Program-made: the position numbers and the translations under genes
Notes under the pieces: model-generated
What the model saw: only the letters and a program-made list of their open reading frames with translations
Database searches by the model: none
What the model was told of the DNA's origin: nothing
DNA from: JANYLB01 sp963837715
GTDB lineage: Bacteria; Actinomycetota; Acidimicrobiia; IMCC26256; JANYLB01
NCBI GenBank assembly: GCA_963837715.1
Contig: CAWIOF010000004.1
Coordinates: forward strand, 372,001 to 436,000
Direction: 5' to 3'
Length of the DNA: 64,000 bases
In this document: positions 50,061 to 58,019 of the stretch, piece by piece
Numbering within the stretch: the first letter of the stretch is position 1
Layout: each line of letters opens with the position of its first letter

Positions 50061-51377
50061 TTAGGCGGCGGGTTCTGACTTGGAGTTGCTGAGGGCGGCG
50101 ACGACTTCGTCGGCGGCGGCAACGATGTCTTCCTGGGCGGCCTGAGCCTCGGCGGCGAGGTCCGACGACGCCCGCCGGAGCGAGTCGGCACGTTCCGCAG
50201 CGATCGCGGCCTGCTCGAGTGCCTCCTGCGCGGCGGCGCGTGCAGCTTCCGCCCGGGTCGCCGCCTCGTTCGCTTCACGCATCGCGTGCTCCTGCGCACG
50301 ACGGACCTCACCGGCGCGCACGTCGGCAACACGGATTGCCTCGGCGCCGGCTTCCGCCTTGCGGAGTTGCGCCTCGACATCGGCCCGGTGCGCGTTCGCT
50401 TCGTCGAGCTGCCGGTCGGCGTGGGCCAGTCGGTCCCGGAGCTCCTGGGCGCGGGTCTCGGCTGCCACCCGGCGCTGCGTCGCCTCGGCGGCGAGCGCCT
50501 CTTCCCGTTCGGCCCGCTTGGCTGCGAGTTCGGTCTCGGCGGCGGTGAACACCTCTGCGCGGAGACGGAACCGTTCCACTTCAGCCGCGGTGCGGGCGTC
50601 GGCTTCGGCTGCCGCTTCCGCCGCTCGGGCCGTTGCGTCGGCCACGGCCTGCGCCTCACGCGCGGCGGTCTCGGCAGCGACCATTCCGACCGCGAGTTCG
50701 GCTTCGGCGAGCTCGGCTTCGGCGAGCGCCAGCGCGTGGCGGGCATCGTCGACCCGGAGCTGCGCGTCGCGCTCGGCCGCGGCCCGTTGATCCGCGGCCG
50801 CTTGCACTGCTGCATCGTGGTCGGCCTGACGCCGGGCCTCGGCTTCTTCGGCGGCGCGCTCGTAGGCCTGCGCCTGCGCTCGCGCGTCGAGCTCCTCGGC
50901 GGCGCGGCGTGCGTGCGCTTCCTCTTCCGCGCGTGAGCGTGCCTCTTCGACCTGAGCCAGCAACGACGCTTCTTCCTCGACGGCTTGCGCGGCGGCCGCT
51001 TCGGCTTGCGCGGCTTCGCGGCGCGTCGCTTCGGCGGCGCGGTCGATGGCCACTTGCGCCCGTTCGACTTCGGCGAGCTCGGCGCGACGCTGCGCGGCGT
51101 CGCGCTGCGCGGCGTCGAACGCCGCCGACGCGGCAGGTTCCGCGACCGTGGCTTCGCTGGCGCGATTCGCCGGCCCCGAACGTCCGTCCGACTTCGTCGC
51201 ACGTCGTTCCTCGCGTGCTGCGCGGCGCGCGTCACGTCGCTTCGGACGCGCGGCAGCGGTGTCGACGTTCACCTCGGTGCTCGCGGCCCCGACTGCGTCC
51301 TGGTCGTGGGTCGCCGGCGCAGTGGTCACCGCATCAGGTCCGGTCGAACGAGGTCCGCGTCGTTTGTTGGTGGCCAT
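50061..51377 (-). CDS. Long coiled-coil, Ala/Glu/Arg-rich protein
   Basis: 438 residues with almost continuous heptads from about residue 75 to 425 (Ala, Glu, Gln and Arg-rich), a basic N-terminus (RPKRRDARRAAREERR, about 45-65) and a short tail. No membrane segment or enzyme domain. Could be a filament or scaffold, or a DNA-associated structural protein through the basic N-terminus; this is inference. ATG at 51377 with GGGAGGA 7 nt upstream. It is convergent with the TetR gene through element copy 4. Confidence 0.83.
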   Translation of the reverse strand: MATNKRRGPRSTGPDAVTTAPATHDQDAVGAASTEVNVDTAAARPKRRDARRAAREERRATKSDGRSGPANRASEATVAEPAASAAFDAAQRDAAQRRAELAEVERAQVAIDRAAEATRREAAQAEAAAAQAVEEEASLLAQVEEARSRAEEEAHARRAAEELDARAQAQAYERAAEEAEARRQADHDAAVQAAADQRAAAERDAQLRVDDARHALALAEAELAEAELAVGMVAAETAAREAQAVADATARAAEAAAEADARTAAEVERFRLRAEVFTAAETELAAKRAEREEALAAEATQRRVAAETRAQELRDRLAHADRQLDEANAHRADVEAQLRKAEAGAEAIRVADVRAGEVRRAQEHAMREANEAATRAEAARAAAQEALEQAAIAAERADSLRRASSDLAAEAQAAQEDIVAAADEVVAALSNSKSEPAA

Positions 51378-51615
51378 TGGAACATTCCTCCCGTGGAGTC
51401 CGAATCGGATTGTCACTCACTACGAGTGGGGATGTAAAGCACGGAGCGCGCGAATGAGTCGATCGGCCTAGGCGGCGATCGAGGCCCGTACCAGCGGTCC
51501 GGTGCCGACGCCGGCTCCGGATCAATCGGGCCTCCCACCAGGGTCGGAACCGCGCTCGGCCGGGGTGACTCTCGTCACGACACGGTGCTCCCGCGGCGGT
51601 TCGAGACCCCCTCGC

Positions 51616-51650
51616 GATCCCTGCCGGGGGAAGGGATCTGACGGCTTTTT
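51616..51650 (+). terminator. Hairpin with T-run, possible terminator or attenuator
   Basis: GATCCCT, 9-nt loop, AGGGATC, then a T-run at 51646-51650. It is the only stem here followed by Ts, but no gene ends upstream on this strand, so it may end a small RNA. Confidence 0.45.
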
Positions 51651-51788
51651 GCCTGTAAAACCTGCGTTTCTTGACGTCGGCCCGGTTGGAGTGACACCGA
51701 CGGTGGCGGGTACGGTCGTCCTGACGTCGGCCCCAAGTGCGGCTTTCGTCCCCCTTCCCGCATCCCCTTCTGACGGCACGCGCGCGTC

Positions 51789-51814
51789 CGGGGATCGGAA
51801 GGTTCCTATCCCCG
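51789..51814 (+). promoter_or_regulatory. Leader hairpin before Rpf-like gene
   Basis: CGGGGAT/ATCCCCG with an inner GGAA/TTCC and one mismatch, ending 3 nt before GAGGAG. It could mask the ribosome binding site or bind a protein. Confidence 0.5.
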
Positions 51815-51823
51815 AACGAGGAG

Positions 51824-52465
51824 ATGCAGTTGAAGTTGGGAGGCAGCAAGGCACGAGCGCTGCTTGGCGGAGTAGCTGTCATGGCGATCCTCGGCGTCGT
51901 CGCGAGTGAGGTCGGAGCCGGCCCCGCGAGCGCGGCACGAGAGCAGACGAAGAACGAGGCGGGGAAGTCGCATTGGGTGCGGCCTGCCGCCGCGCTCCTC
52001 CAGAACACCCCGCTCTCGCTCGCAGGTGACCTCGCAGCACAGCGGTACCGCGCCATCGCGATCCAACGGTTCGAACTGGCTCGTTGGGTGAACGGTGTCG
52101 CGGCTGCACAGGCCCAAGCCGCAGCTGATGCTGCGGCGGCAGCCGCCGCCGCAGAGGTCCGCGGAGCCAGGGTCACGCGCACCACGTCCCCGTCACCGGA
52201 CTACTCCGGTGCGGTTCCCACCGACGGCGAGCACTCCGGCACGTTGGCGTGTATCCGCGCCCACGAGTCCGATTCCGCCGGTGGATACTCGGCAGTCAAC
52301 TCGAGCTCGGGCGCAGGTGGTGCCTACCAGGCGCTGCCCTCGACCTGGGACGGGTACGCCGGATACGCACGGGCGCAGGACGCCCCGCCCGAGATCCAGG
52401 ACCAGTGGGCCCGTGAGGCGATCTCTGCCTCGGGTACCCGGCCCTGGGCCGGTTCGGGCTGCTGA
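51824..52465 (+). CDS. Resuscitation-promoting factor/transglycosylase-like protein
   Basis: 213 residues. Signal peptide of about 40 residues, an Ala-rich helix, then a C-terminal lysozyme-like domain: LACIRAHESDSAGGYSAVN with the catalytic Glu, GAYQALPSTWDGYAGY and a closing PWAGSGC. Rpf domains cut peptidoglycan and wake dormant cells. ATG 51824 directly touches GAGGAG, while TTG 51830 lies 6 nt from it; TTG may be the real start. No partner RipA is adjacent, but a NlpC/P60 hydrolase is at 9337. Confidence 0.87.
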   Translation: MQLKLGGSKARALLGGVAVMAILGVVASEVGAGPASAAREQTKNEAGKSHWVRPAAALLQNTPLSLAGDLAAQRYRAIAIQRFELARWVNGVAAAQAQAAADAAAAAAAAEVRGARVTRTTSPSPDYSGAVPTDGEHSGTLACIRAHESDSAGGYSAVNSSSGAGGAYQALPSTWDGYAGYARAQDAPPEIQDQWAREAISASGTRPWAGSGC

Positions 52466-52473
52466 AGCCACAC

Positions 52474-52492
52474 CGACCGGCGAAGCCGGTCG
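52474..52492 (+). terminator. Short hairpin after Rpf-like gene
   Basis: CGACCGGC, GAA loop, GCCGGTCG; 8-bp perfect stem 9 nt after the stop codon. Confidence 0.6.
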
Positions 52493-52536
52493 CACCAACT
52501 GCACGACGTCGGCTCCGGTCGGCGCAGCGAAGCGAA

Positions 52537-52568
52537 GCAACGGCCCCGGTTCATCCCGGGGCCGTTGC
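52537..52568 (+). terminator. Strong hairpin terminator
   Basis: 13-bp perfect stem: GCAACGGCCCCGG (52537-52549) with CCGGGGCCGTTGC (52556-52568), 6-nt loop. No T-run, as is usual in GC-rich actinobacteria. Confidence 0.65.
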
Positions 52569-52590
52569 GCGTGCGGGGGTGGCGCGTGCC

Positions 52591-52635
52591 GGTGGCGCGT
52601 TGCCGGGTGGCGCGTTGCCGGGTGGCGCGTTGCCG
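52591..52635 (+). repeat. Three tandem 15-bp repeats before ABC1 gene
   Basis: GGTGGCGCGTTGCCG repeated three times exactly, with a shortened copy before (52578-52590) and a partial one after. It stands 20 bp upstream of the TACCGT box. Confidence 0.75.
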
Positions 52636-52655
52636 GGTGGATCGGGCCCAGCCGG

Positions 52656-52661
52656 TACCGT
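52656..52661 (+). promoter_or_regulatory. -10 box of ABC1 kinase gene
   Basis: TACCGT ends 9 nt before GTG 52671, with no ribosome binding site between. Confidence 0.45.
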
Positions 52662-52670
52662 GACGGTCTC

Positions 52671-54263
52671 GTGGATGCAGCACCGGTAGACCGCAACGTC
52701 GGCGCGTTCAGCGATCGCGCGCCGTGGATCATCGATCCCGCCGCGCTCACCTGGCGGGTGGGTCTCGACGACGTGCGCGCCCGCCGTCGGGCCGACGTCC
52801 CCCGAATGCTCGAGAAGGGCCACCTTCCCCCGGTCGGACGCATCGCCCGAACGGTCTGGTCCGTCGGCGTCGCGCTGGGCCTCTGGTACCTCCGGGACCG
52901 TCGTACCGAGCACTCGCGCGCCGGGTTGTCGGCGCGCCTCCGGCGCTCGTTCGAACATCTCGGCTCCACCTACGTGAAGTTGGGCCAGATCGTGTCGGGC
53001 GGGGAGGGTTTGTTCCCCGCCGAGCTCGTCGCCGAGTTCAAGTTGCTCCGCGATCGAGTCCCCGCAGAGCCGTTCGCCGACATCCGCGCCGTGGTCGAGT
53101 CCGACCTCGGCGCGCCGTTGCAGGACATCTTCGAACGCTTCGACTCCGTGCCCATCGCGGCCGCATCGATCGCGCAGGTCCACGCGGCGCGTCTGCGCAC
53201 CGGTGAAGACGTCGTGGTGAAGGTGCAACGACCGCAGGTCGCCCGCCTCGTGGCGGCCGACATCCGTGCCATGTCGTGGTTGGCCCCGTTGCTCGTGGGT
53301 CGGATCCCCGTGTCGGCACTCGCGAACCCACCCGCGCTCGTGGAGCTGTTCGCCGAGACGATCTCCGAGGAGCTCGACTTCCGGCTCGAAGCCGAGAACA
53401 TGCTCGACATCGCGGGGGTCCTGGCCGAGACGGCCGGCGACGCGCCGCGCAACACCATCGTGCCGCGTCCTCACCCCGAGCTCGTCACGCAGCGTGTGCT
53501 CGTGATGGAACGTCTCGACGGGTTCGCGTGGGACGACGTCGTCGGGATGCAGGGTGCCGGCGTCGACACCGAAGCCGTGCTGCACGAGGGGATGGTGTCG
53601 TTCATGGAGGGCGCCATGCTCTACGGCGTCTTCCACGGCGACCTCCACGGCGGCAACCTCCTCGTGCGCACCGACGGCACCACCGTGCTGCTCGACTTCG
53701 GGATCACGGGCCGCCTCGACCAGCAGGAGCGGATGGCGTTCCTCTGGTTGCTCGTGGGGGCGACGAACGGCGACGTCCGTTCGCAGCTCCGTGCGCTGCG
53801 CGACCTCGGGGCGTTCCCGGCCGACACCGATCTCGAAGCCGTGTTCACCGACCTCGGCCTCGACCGTCCACCGATCGACCCGACCAAGCTCGAGGCCGAC
53901 GAGCTGATCCGCGAGCTCCAGGACCTCACCAAGAAGCTCCTCGGCTACGGCGCTCGTGCTCCCAAGGAGCTCATGCTGTTCGTGAAGAACCTCATGTTCC
54001 TCGACGGTGCGATCGCGACGCTCGCGCCAGATCTCGACATCCTCGGCGAGATCCAGAAGGTGCACACCGAGATCACCGTCCGTCACGGTGAGCGCCTCGC
54101 ACGCGAGCTCGGCATCGAGATGACGATCGCCGACTTCGATCCCGACTCGGTGAAAGCTGCGCTCGGGCTCTCGAACGACATCGAGAAGCTCACCTACCGC
54201 GACGTGCAGGAGCGACGGGAGATCATCCGCAAGCGCATGGAAGAGCGACGCAAGCGGGCGTGA
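52671..54263 (+). CDS. ABC1/UbiB-family atypical kinase
   Basis: 530 residues. The KxGQ motif is YVKLGQIVS (about 108), the Ala-rich loop IAAASIAQVH, catalytic HGDLHGGN and metal segment LLDFGITG. The C-terminal part is a helical region. UbiB-like ATPases support isoprenoid quinone biology; here menaquinone is the likely lipid. Promoter preceded by three 15-bp repeats. Followed by the SnoaL-like gene after 16 nt. Confidence 0.93.
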   Translation: MDAAPVDRNVGAFSDRAPWIIDPAALTWRVGLDDVRARRRADVPRMLEKGHLPPVGRIARTVWSVGVALGLWYLRDRRTEHSRAGLSARLRRSFEHLGSTYVKLGQIVSGGEGLFPAELVAEFKLLRDRVPAEPFADIRAVVESDLGAPLQDIFERFDSVPIAAASIAQVHAARLRTGEDVVVKVQRPQVARLVAADIRAMSWLAPLLVGRIPVSALANPPALVELFAETISEELDFRLEAENMLDIAGVLAETAGDAPRNTIVPRPHPELVTQRVLVMERLDGFAWDDVVGMQGAGVDTEAVLHEGMVSFMEGAMLYGVFHGDLHGGNLLVRTDGTTVLLDFGITGRLDQQERMAFLWLLVGATNGDVRSQLRALRDLGAFPADTDLEAVFTDLGLDRPPIDPTKLEADELIRELQDLTKKLLGYGARAPKELMLFVKNLMFLDGAIATLAPDLDILGEIQKVHTEITVRHGERLARELGIEMTIADFDPDSVKAALGLSNDIEKLTYRDVQERREIIRKRMEERRKRA

Positions 54264-54279
54264 ACACCCAGGGGGGACG

Positions 54280-54792
54280 ATGAGCGACCAGCAGTACCCG
54301 ATCGACGAGGTCGAGGCCGCGTTCCGCACGTACTGGCAGACGGGTTCCGTGCGCGAGGACTGGGACGGCTTCGCCGACATGTTCACCGACGACGTCGACT
54401 ACCGGGAACACTTCCTGGGCCACATGCACGGGCGGGAAGAGGTGCGGGCCTGGATCAAGCAGACGATGGCCGACTACGGCGAGCTCTACACCGTGTACGA
54501 CTGGCACATGGCGGAGGCGAGCGGTCGCGTCGTAGTAGCGATGCAGAACCGACGCGACAATCCCGAGCCGGGCGCGCCGCCGATCGACTTCCCGGGTATC
54601 ACGGTGCTGCAGTACGCGGGTGGCGGGCAGTTCTCGTTCGAAGAGGACTACTGGGCGGTGAACGCGGGCATGGCCACCGCGAAGGAGTACGCCGTAGCCT
54701 GTGCGAAGTTCGACCCGGAGCACCCGAAGCGACGGACGCGTCACGACTGGGGATCCGCACCCAAGTGGGCGCGCCCCGAAGCCTCCGGCTGA
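54280..54792 (+). CDS. SnoaL-like/NTF2-fold protein
   Basis: 170 residues. N-terminal AFRTYWQTGSVREDWDGFADMF and the acid-rich DDVDYREHFLG pattern match the SnoaL-like fold, which includes isomerases, cyclases and hydratases. Active-site residues cannot be assigned. ATG with GGGGGG-type purine stretch about 6 nt upstream. It is followed by a DNA repair gene after 13 nt. Confidence 0.8.
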   Translation: MSDQQYPIDEVEAAFRTYWQTGSVREDWDGFADMFTDDVDYREHFLGHMHGREEVRAWIKQTMADYGELYTVYDWHMAEASGRVVVAMQNRRDNPEPGAPPIDFPGITVLQYAGGGQFSFEEDYWAVNAGMATAKEYAVACAKFDPEHPKRRTRHDWGSAPKWARPEASG

Positions 54793-54805
54793 GGCGACCC
54801 CCACG

Positions 54806-55645
54806 ATGCCCGAGATCCCCGAGATGCAGGCGCTCGCCGAGCGGGTCGAAGCCGCGCTCGGTGGAGCCGTGCTCGAACACATCGACGTGCTCGGCTTCTC
54901 GGCGCTCAAGACCGTCGTCCCGGCACCGGAGTCGTTCCTCGGGTTCCCGCTCGGCGCGGTCGGGCGACGCGGGAAGTACCTCGTGTTCGACTTCGGCGAG
55001 CCCGGCCGCATCCTGGTGCACCTCTCGCAAGCCGGTCGGCTCGACCTCGAATCGCCGCCCAAGAAGACGCGTGGCAAGGGTTCGGTCGTGCGGTTCCGGT
55101 TCGACGACGACCGTGCCGTGCTCGTGCGCGAGTACGGCCACGAGCGCAAGGCCTCGTGGTGGGCGCTCGCACCGGGCGACGACGGACCGCTGGTGAAGCT
55201 CGGACCGGAACCCGACTCCGAGGCTTTCGCAGAGTTCGTGCTCGCAGGCACCGACAAGCGACGCATCCACACCTGGCTGCGCGATCAGCGCACCGTCGCC
55301 GGCATCGGCCGCGGCTACGCCGACGACGCGTTGCACCGTGCGAAGCTCTCGCCGACCGCGACGCTGCCGAAGCTGAGCGACGACGAGCGTCGCCGACTCC
55401 TCGACGCGATCCGGTCGACGCTCGCCGACGCGCTCGAGGGGGAGCGGACGCGCGTCGGTGGGTTGTCGGCCCCGAAGCTCGGCGACCGCTTCACGGTGCA
55501 CGGTCGCCCGGGGACGCCCTGCCCGGTCTGTGGTGACACGATGCGCCGGGTCTCCTACGAGGCGTACGAGATCACGTACTGCCCCACGTGTCAGACCGGC
55601 GGCAAGGTCCTCGCCGACCGCCGCATGTCCCGCCTCGTGAAGTAG
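54806..55645 (+). CDS. Fpg/Nei-family DNA glycosylase
   Basis: 279 residues. N-terminal MPEIPEMQ carries the catalytic Pro2 and Glu3, and the C-terminal zinc finger has CPVC and CPTC pairs (about 240-265). The helix-two-turn-helix lies near RTVAGIGRGYADDALHRAKLSP. It removes oxidised bases and cuts the AP site. The MPEIPE start favours the Fpg/Nei branch; an Nei1-like actinobacterial type is likely because the void-filling residues differ from E. coli Fpg. Confidence 0.92.
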   Translation: MPEIPEMQALAERVEAALGGAVLEHIDVLGFSALKTVVPAPESFLGFPLGAVGRRGKYLVFDFGEPGRILVHLSQAGRLDLESPPKKTRGKGSVVRFRFDDDRAVLVREYGHERKASWWALAPGDDGPLVKLGPEPDSEAFAEFVLAGTDKRRIHTWLRDQRTVAGIGRGYADDALHRAKLSPTATLPKLSDDERRRLLDAIRSTLADALEGERTRVGGLSAPKLGDRFTVHGRPGTPCPVCGDTMRRVSYEAYEITYCPTCQTGGKVLADRRMSRLVK

Positions 55646-55705
55646 CCCCCGTTCCGGTCACCTCACGGGTTGCGGTGCAACCGCAGAGATGACCAGAACG
55701 AGGGG
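55646..55705. terminator. Bidirectional terminator structure
   Basis: CCCCCGTTCCGGTCA (55646-55660) pairs imperfectly with TGACCAGAACGAGGGG (55690-55705); inside is GGTTGC, GGT, GCAACC (55668-55682). Between convergent Fpg and DUF427 genes. Confidence 0.6.
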
Positions 55706-55716
55706 TTCGGGGTCGG

Positions 55717-56235
55717 TCACCAGCCGCGGGTGCCGGGGTCGCCCTTGAACGGGCCGACGACGACCGACGTGATCCAGCCGCCGTAGAAGCCTCCGGGCTG
55801 GGCGGTCACGAGCTCGTCGTCGACGAAGCACGCATCCATCGGGGCGACGTAGAACGCCACGTGGTCGGCGATCGCCCCGAAGGCAGGGCTCGGCGACGCG
55901 TAGGCCCACGCCGCCTGTGGTGCCTCCCGGACACCGCCGTGCACCGTGAAGTAGTGGGCGCGGCCCTTCCACTCGCAGAACGACGTCCCCTTCGCGGGTT
56001 CGAGCGCCCCGCCGAGGATGTCGGCCGGGGGGAAGTAGTAGTTCGGGGGGTGACTGGTCTCGAGCACGCGCCAGCCGCGTGTCGTCTCGGCGACGGTCAC
56101 GCCGCCGAGCACCACCCGGAGGCGGGCCGACACCGGTTCGAGGCGGGGCGGTCGGGGGTAGTCCCACACCGACTCCTGGCCCGGTCCGGGTTCGATGCGC
56201 TGCGGTCGCGAAGAGAACGTTCCCATGACATTCAT
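55717..56235 (-). CDS. DUF427-domain protein
   Basis: 172 residues. The segments RVLETSHPPNYYFPPADI and FCEWKGRAHYFTV followed by AFGAIADHVAFYVAPMDACFVDDE match DUF427, a small beta domain of unknown role. ATG 56235 or ATG 56226 are both possible; no ribosome binding site decides. Divergent from lgt. Confidence 0.85.
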   Translation of the reverse strand: MNVMGTFSSRPQRIEPGPGQESVWDYPRPPRLEPVSARLRVVLGGVTVAETTRGWRVLETSHPPNYYFPPADILGGALEPAKGTSFCEWKGRAHYFTVHGGVREAPQAAWAYASPSPAFGAIADHVAFYVAPMDACFVDDELVTAQPGGFYGGWITSVVVGPFKGDPGTRGW

Positions 56236-56278
56236 CCGGTGCTGGTCGTCCGCCCAGACGGTTGCTGGGCGGTACGCA

Positions 56279-56284
56279 TAGCAT
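56279..56284 (+). promoter_or_regulatory. -10 box for leaderless lgt
   Basis: TAGCAT ends 8 nt before GTG 56293; no ribosome binding site. Confidence 0.45.
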
Positions 56285-56292
56285 GACCCGCG

Positions 56293-57162
56293 GTGCTTCC
56301 TGCCCTGCTCGCCTTCATCCCCAGCCCGTCCCGGGGGGTCTTCTACCTCGGGCCGCTGCCGCTGCACCTCTACGGGCTGACCCTCGCGATCGGCGTCGTC
56401 GCAGCCACGTACCTGGCTGAGTACCGCTGGAAGCGCATGGGCCACGACCCGAAGGAGGTCTCCCAGATCGCGGTCTGGGTGATCGTCGCGGGTGTTATCG
56501 GCGCCCGGCTGTACCACGTGATCACCGACTACCAGCTCTACACCGACGATCCGCTCAAGGCGCTGCAGATCTGGAGCGGCGGCCTCGGGATCTGGGGCGC
56601 GGTCATGGGTGGCGCGATCGCGGTGATCATCCTCGCCCGCAAGCACCGCTACGACACGCTCGCGCTCTGCGACGCGATCATCCCGGGAGTCGTGCTCGCC
56701 CAGGCGATCGGTCGGTGGGGGAACTACTTCAACCAGGAGCTGTTCGGTCGCCCGAGCACGTTGCCGTGGGCCGTCGAGATCGACTTCGTCCACCGGCCCG
56801 ACCAGTACAAGGCGTTCGCGACGTTCCAGCCGACCTTCCTGTACGAATCGCTCTGGTGCCTGCTCATCCTCGGCGTGCTCCTGTGGGCCGAGAAGCTGCC
56901 GTCGCACCGCAAGGGGCAGACCGTCGCGCTCTACATCATGCTCTACACCGCAGGTCGCTTCGTGTTCGAGAACATGCGCAGCGACCCGGCGCACAACATC
57001 GCCGGCCTGCGCGTCAACGCCTGGGTGAGCATCGCGCTCTTCCTGTGCGGCTTCGCGTGGTTCGTCTGGTTGGCCCGGCGCCGGGAACCCGACGCCGCCA
57101 CCGTGACCGACGACACACAGGAAGGCGACGCCGAGCACGAAGTGGCACCCGACACTCGGTAG
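56293..57162 (+). CDS. lgt: Prolipoprotein diacylglyceryl transferase
   Basis: 289 residues with about seven membrane helices. The Lgt signature is GRWGNYFNQELFG (near residue 138), with the conserved Tyr/Arg region and TFLYESLW nearer the C-terminus. It attaches diacylglycerol to the Cys of lipoprotein precursors in the membrane. The C-terminus carries a charged tail. Followed by an ABC exporter operon after 90 nt. Confidence 0.95.
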   Translation: MLPALLAFIPSPSRGVFYLGPLPLHLYGLTLAIGVVAATYLAEYRWKRMGHDPKEVSQIAVWVIVAGVIGARLYHVITDYQLYTDDPLKALQIWSGGLGIWGAVMGGAIAVIILARKHRYDTLALCDAIIPGVVLAQAIGRWGNYFNQELFGRPSTLPWAVEIDFVHRPDQYKAFATFQPTFLYESLWCLLILGVLLWAEKLPSHRKGQTVALYIMLYTAGRFVFENMRSDPAHNIAGLRVNAWVSIALFLCGFAWFVWLARRREPDAATVTDDTQEGDAEHEVAPDTR

Positions 57163-57252
57163 CCTTACGGTTCGGTGAACTCCTCGTCGCGACCGTCCCC
57201 ACGGTCGTAGCCTGCCGAAGATCGTCATCCCCCCGCTGGAGGTCGTCCCCCC

Positions 57253-58014
57253 GTGACTTCTGTTGTGTCCGACTCTCGCACTGCGCCGACGAAGGTCGCC
57301 GCGCGGGCGGTGAACGCATCCAAGGTCTACGGCAGCGGCGAGGCCGAGGTCCGGGCCCTCGACGCGATCAGCGTGGAGTTCGCCGACGGCGCGTTCACCG
57401 CGATCATGGGCCCCTCGGGCTCAGGGAAGTCGACGTTGTTGCACTGCCTCGCCGGCCTCGACCGTCTCACCGGTGGTCAGATCTACCTCGGCGACGTCGA
57501 GATCAGCGCGGCCAACGAGAAGCAACTCACGCTGATCCGTCGCGACCGCATCGGCTTCGTGTTCCAGGCGTTCAACCTCATCCCGACACTCGACGCGGAG
57601 GAGAACATCACCCTCCCGATGTCGCTCGCCGGTCGCAAGCCCGACCAGGCGTGGCTCGACACGGTGGTGAGCACGGTCGGTCTCGCCGACCGCCTCCACC
57701 ACCGTCCGTCGGAGCTCTCGGGCGGACAGCAGCAGCGCGTCGCGGTGGCGCGGGCGCTCGCATCGCAGCCCGACCTGATCTTCGCCGACGAACCCACCGG
57801 GAACCTCGACTCCCGCGCCGGGGCCGAGATCCTCGGGTTCATGCGTCGCGCCGTCGACGAGTTCGGCCAGACGATCGTGATGGTCACCCACGACCCCGTT
57901 GCGGCGAGCTACGCCGACCGGGTCGTGTTCCTCGCCGACGGCAAGATCGTCGACGAGATGCTCGAACCGACTTCCGAGCGGGTGCTGGACCGCCTCAAGA
58001 ACTTCGGGGACTAG
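57253..58014 (+). CDS. ABC transporter ATP-binding protein (MacB/LolD type)
   Basis: 253 residues. Walker A GPSGSGKST near residue 56, signature LSGGQQQRVAVARAL, Walker B LIFADEPTGNLDS and H-loop VTHDP. It pairs with the FtsX-type permease starting 5 nt later. Such pairs export lipoproteins or antibiotics or sense them. GTG start. Two TANNNT boxes (TAGCCT, TACGGT) lie near 57162-57172, giving a leader of about 75 nt. Confidence 0.93.
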   Translation: MTSVVSDSRTAPTKVAARAVNASKVYGSGEAEVRALDAISVEFADGAFTAIMGPSGSGKSTLLHCLAGLDRLTGGQIYLGDVEISAANEKQLTLIRRDRIGFVFQAFNLIPTLDAEENITLPMSLAGRKPDQAWLDTVVSTVGLADRLHHRPSELSGGQQQRVAVARALASQPDLIFADEPTGNLDSRAGAEILGFMRRAVDEFGQTIVMVTHDPVAASYADRVVFLADGKIVDEMLEPTSERVLDRLKNFGD

Positions 58015-58019
58015 CACTC

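Larger units (their letters stand above)
51378..51823. other. Divergent intergenic region with hairpins
   Basis: 446 bp with no credible gene. It holds a hairpin plus T-run (51616-51650), an AT-rich patch (51644-51676), the direct repeat TGACGTCGGCCC (near 51672 and 51721), a TACGGT hexamer near 51711, and a 26-nt near-palindrome just before the ribosome binding site of the Rpf-like gene (51789-51814). The leader of that gene is about 100 nt if transcription starts near 51721. I see no match to the ydaO riboswitch. Confidence 0.5.

Noticed and set aside
51600..51823. c-di-AMP (ydaO) riboswitch before the Rpf-like gene
   Set aside because: The conserved blocks I know for this riboswitch are not present; only unrelated hairpins are seen.
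51334..52185. Minus-strand frame across the Rpf-like gene start and its leader
   Set aside because: No ribosome binding site, low-complexity content, and it overlaps a well-supported gene and its leader hairpin.
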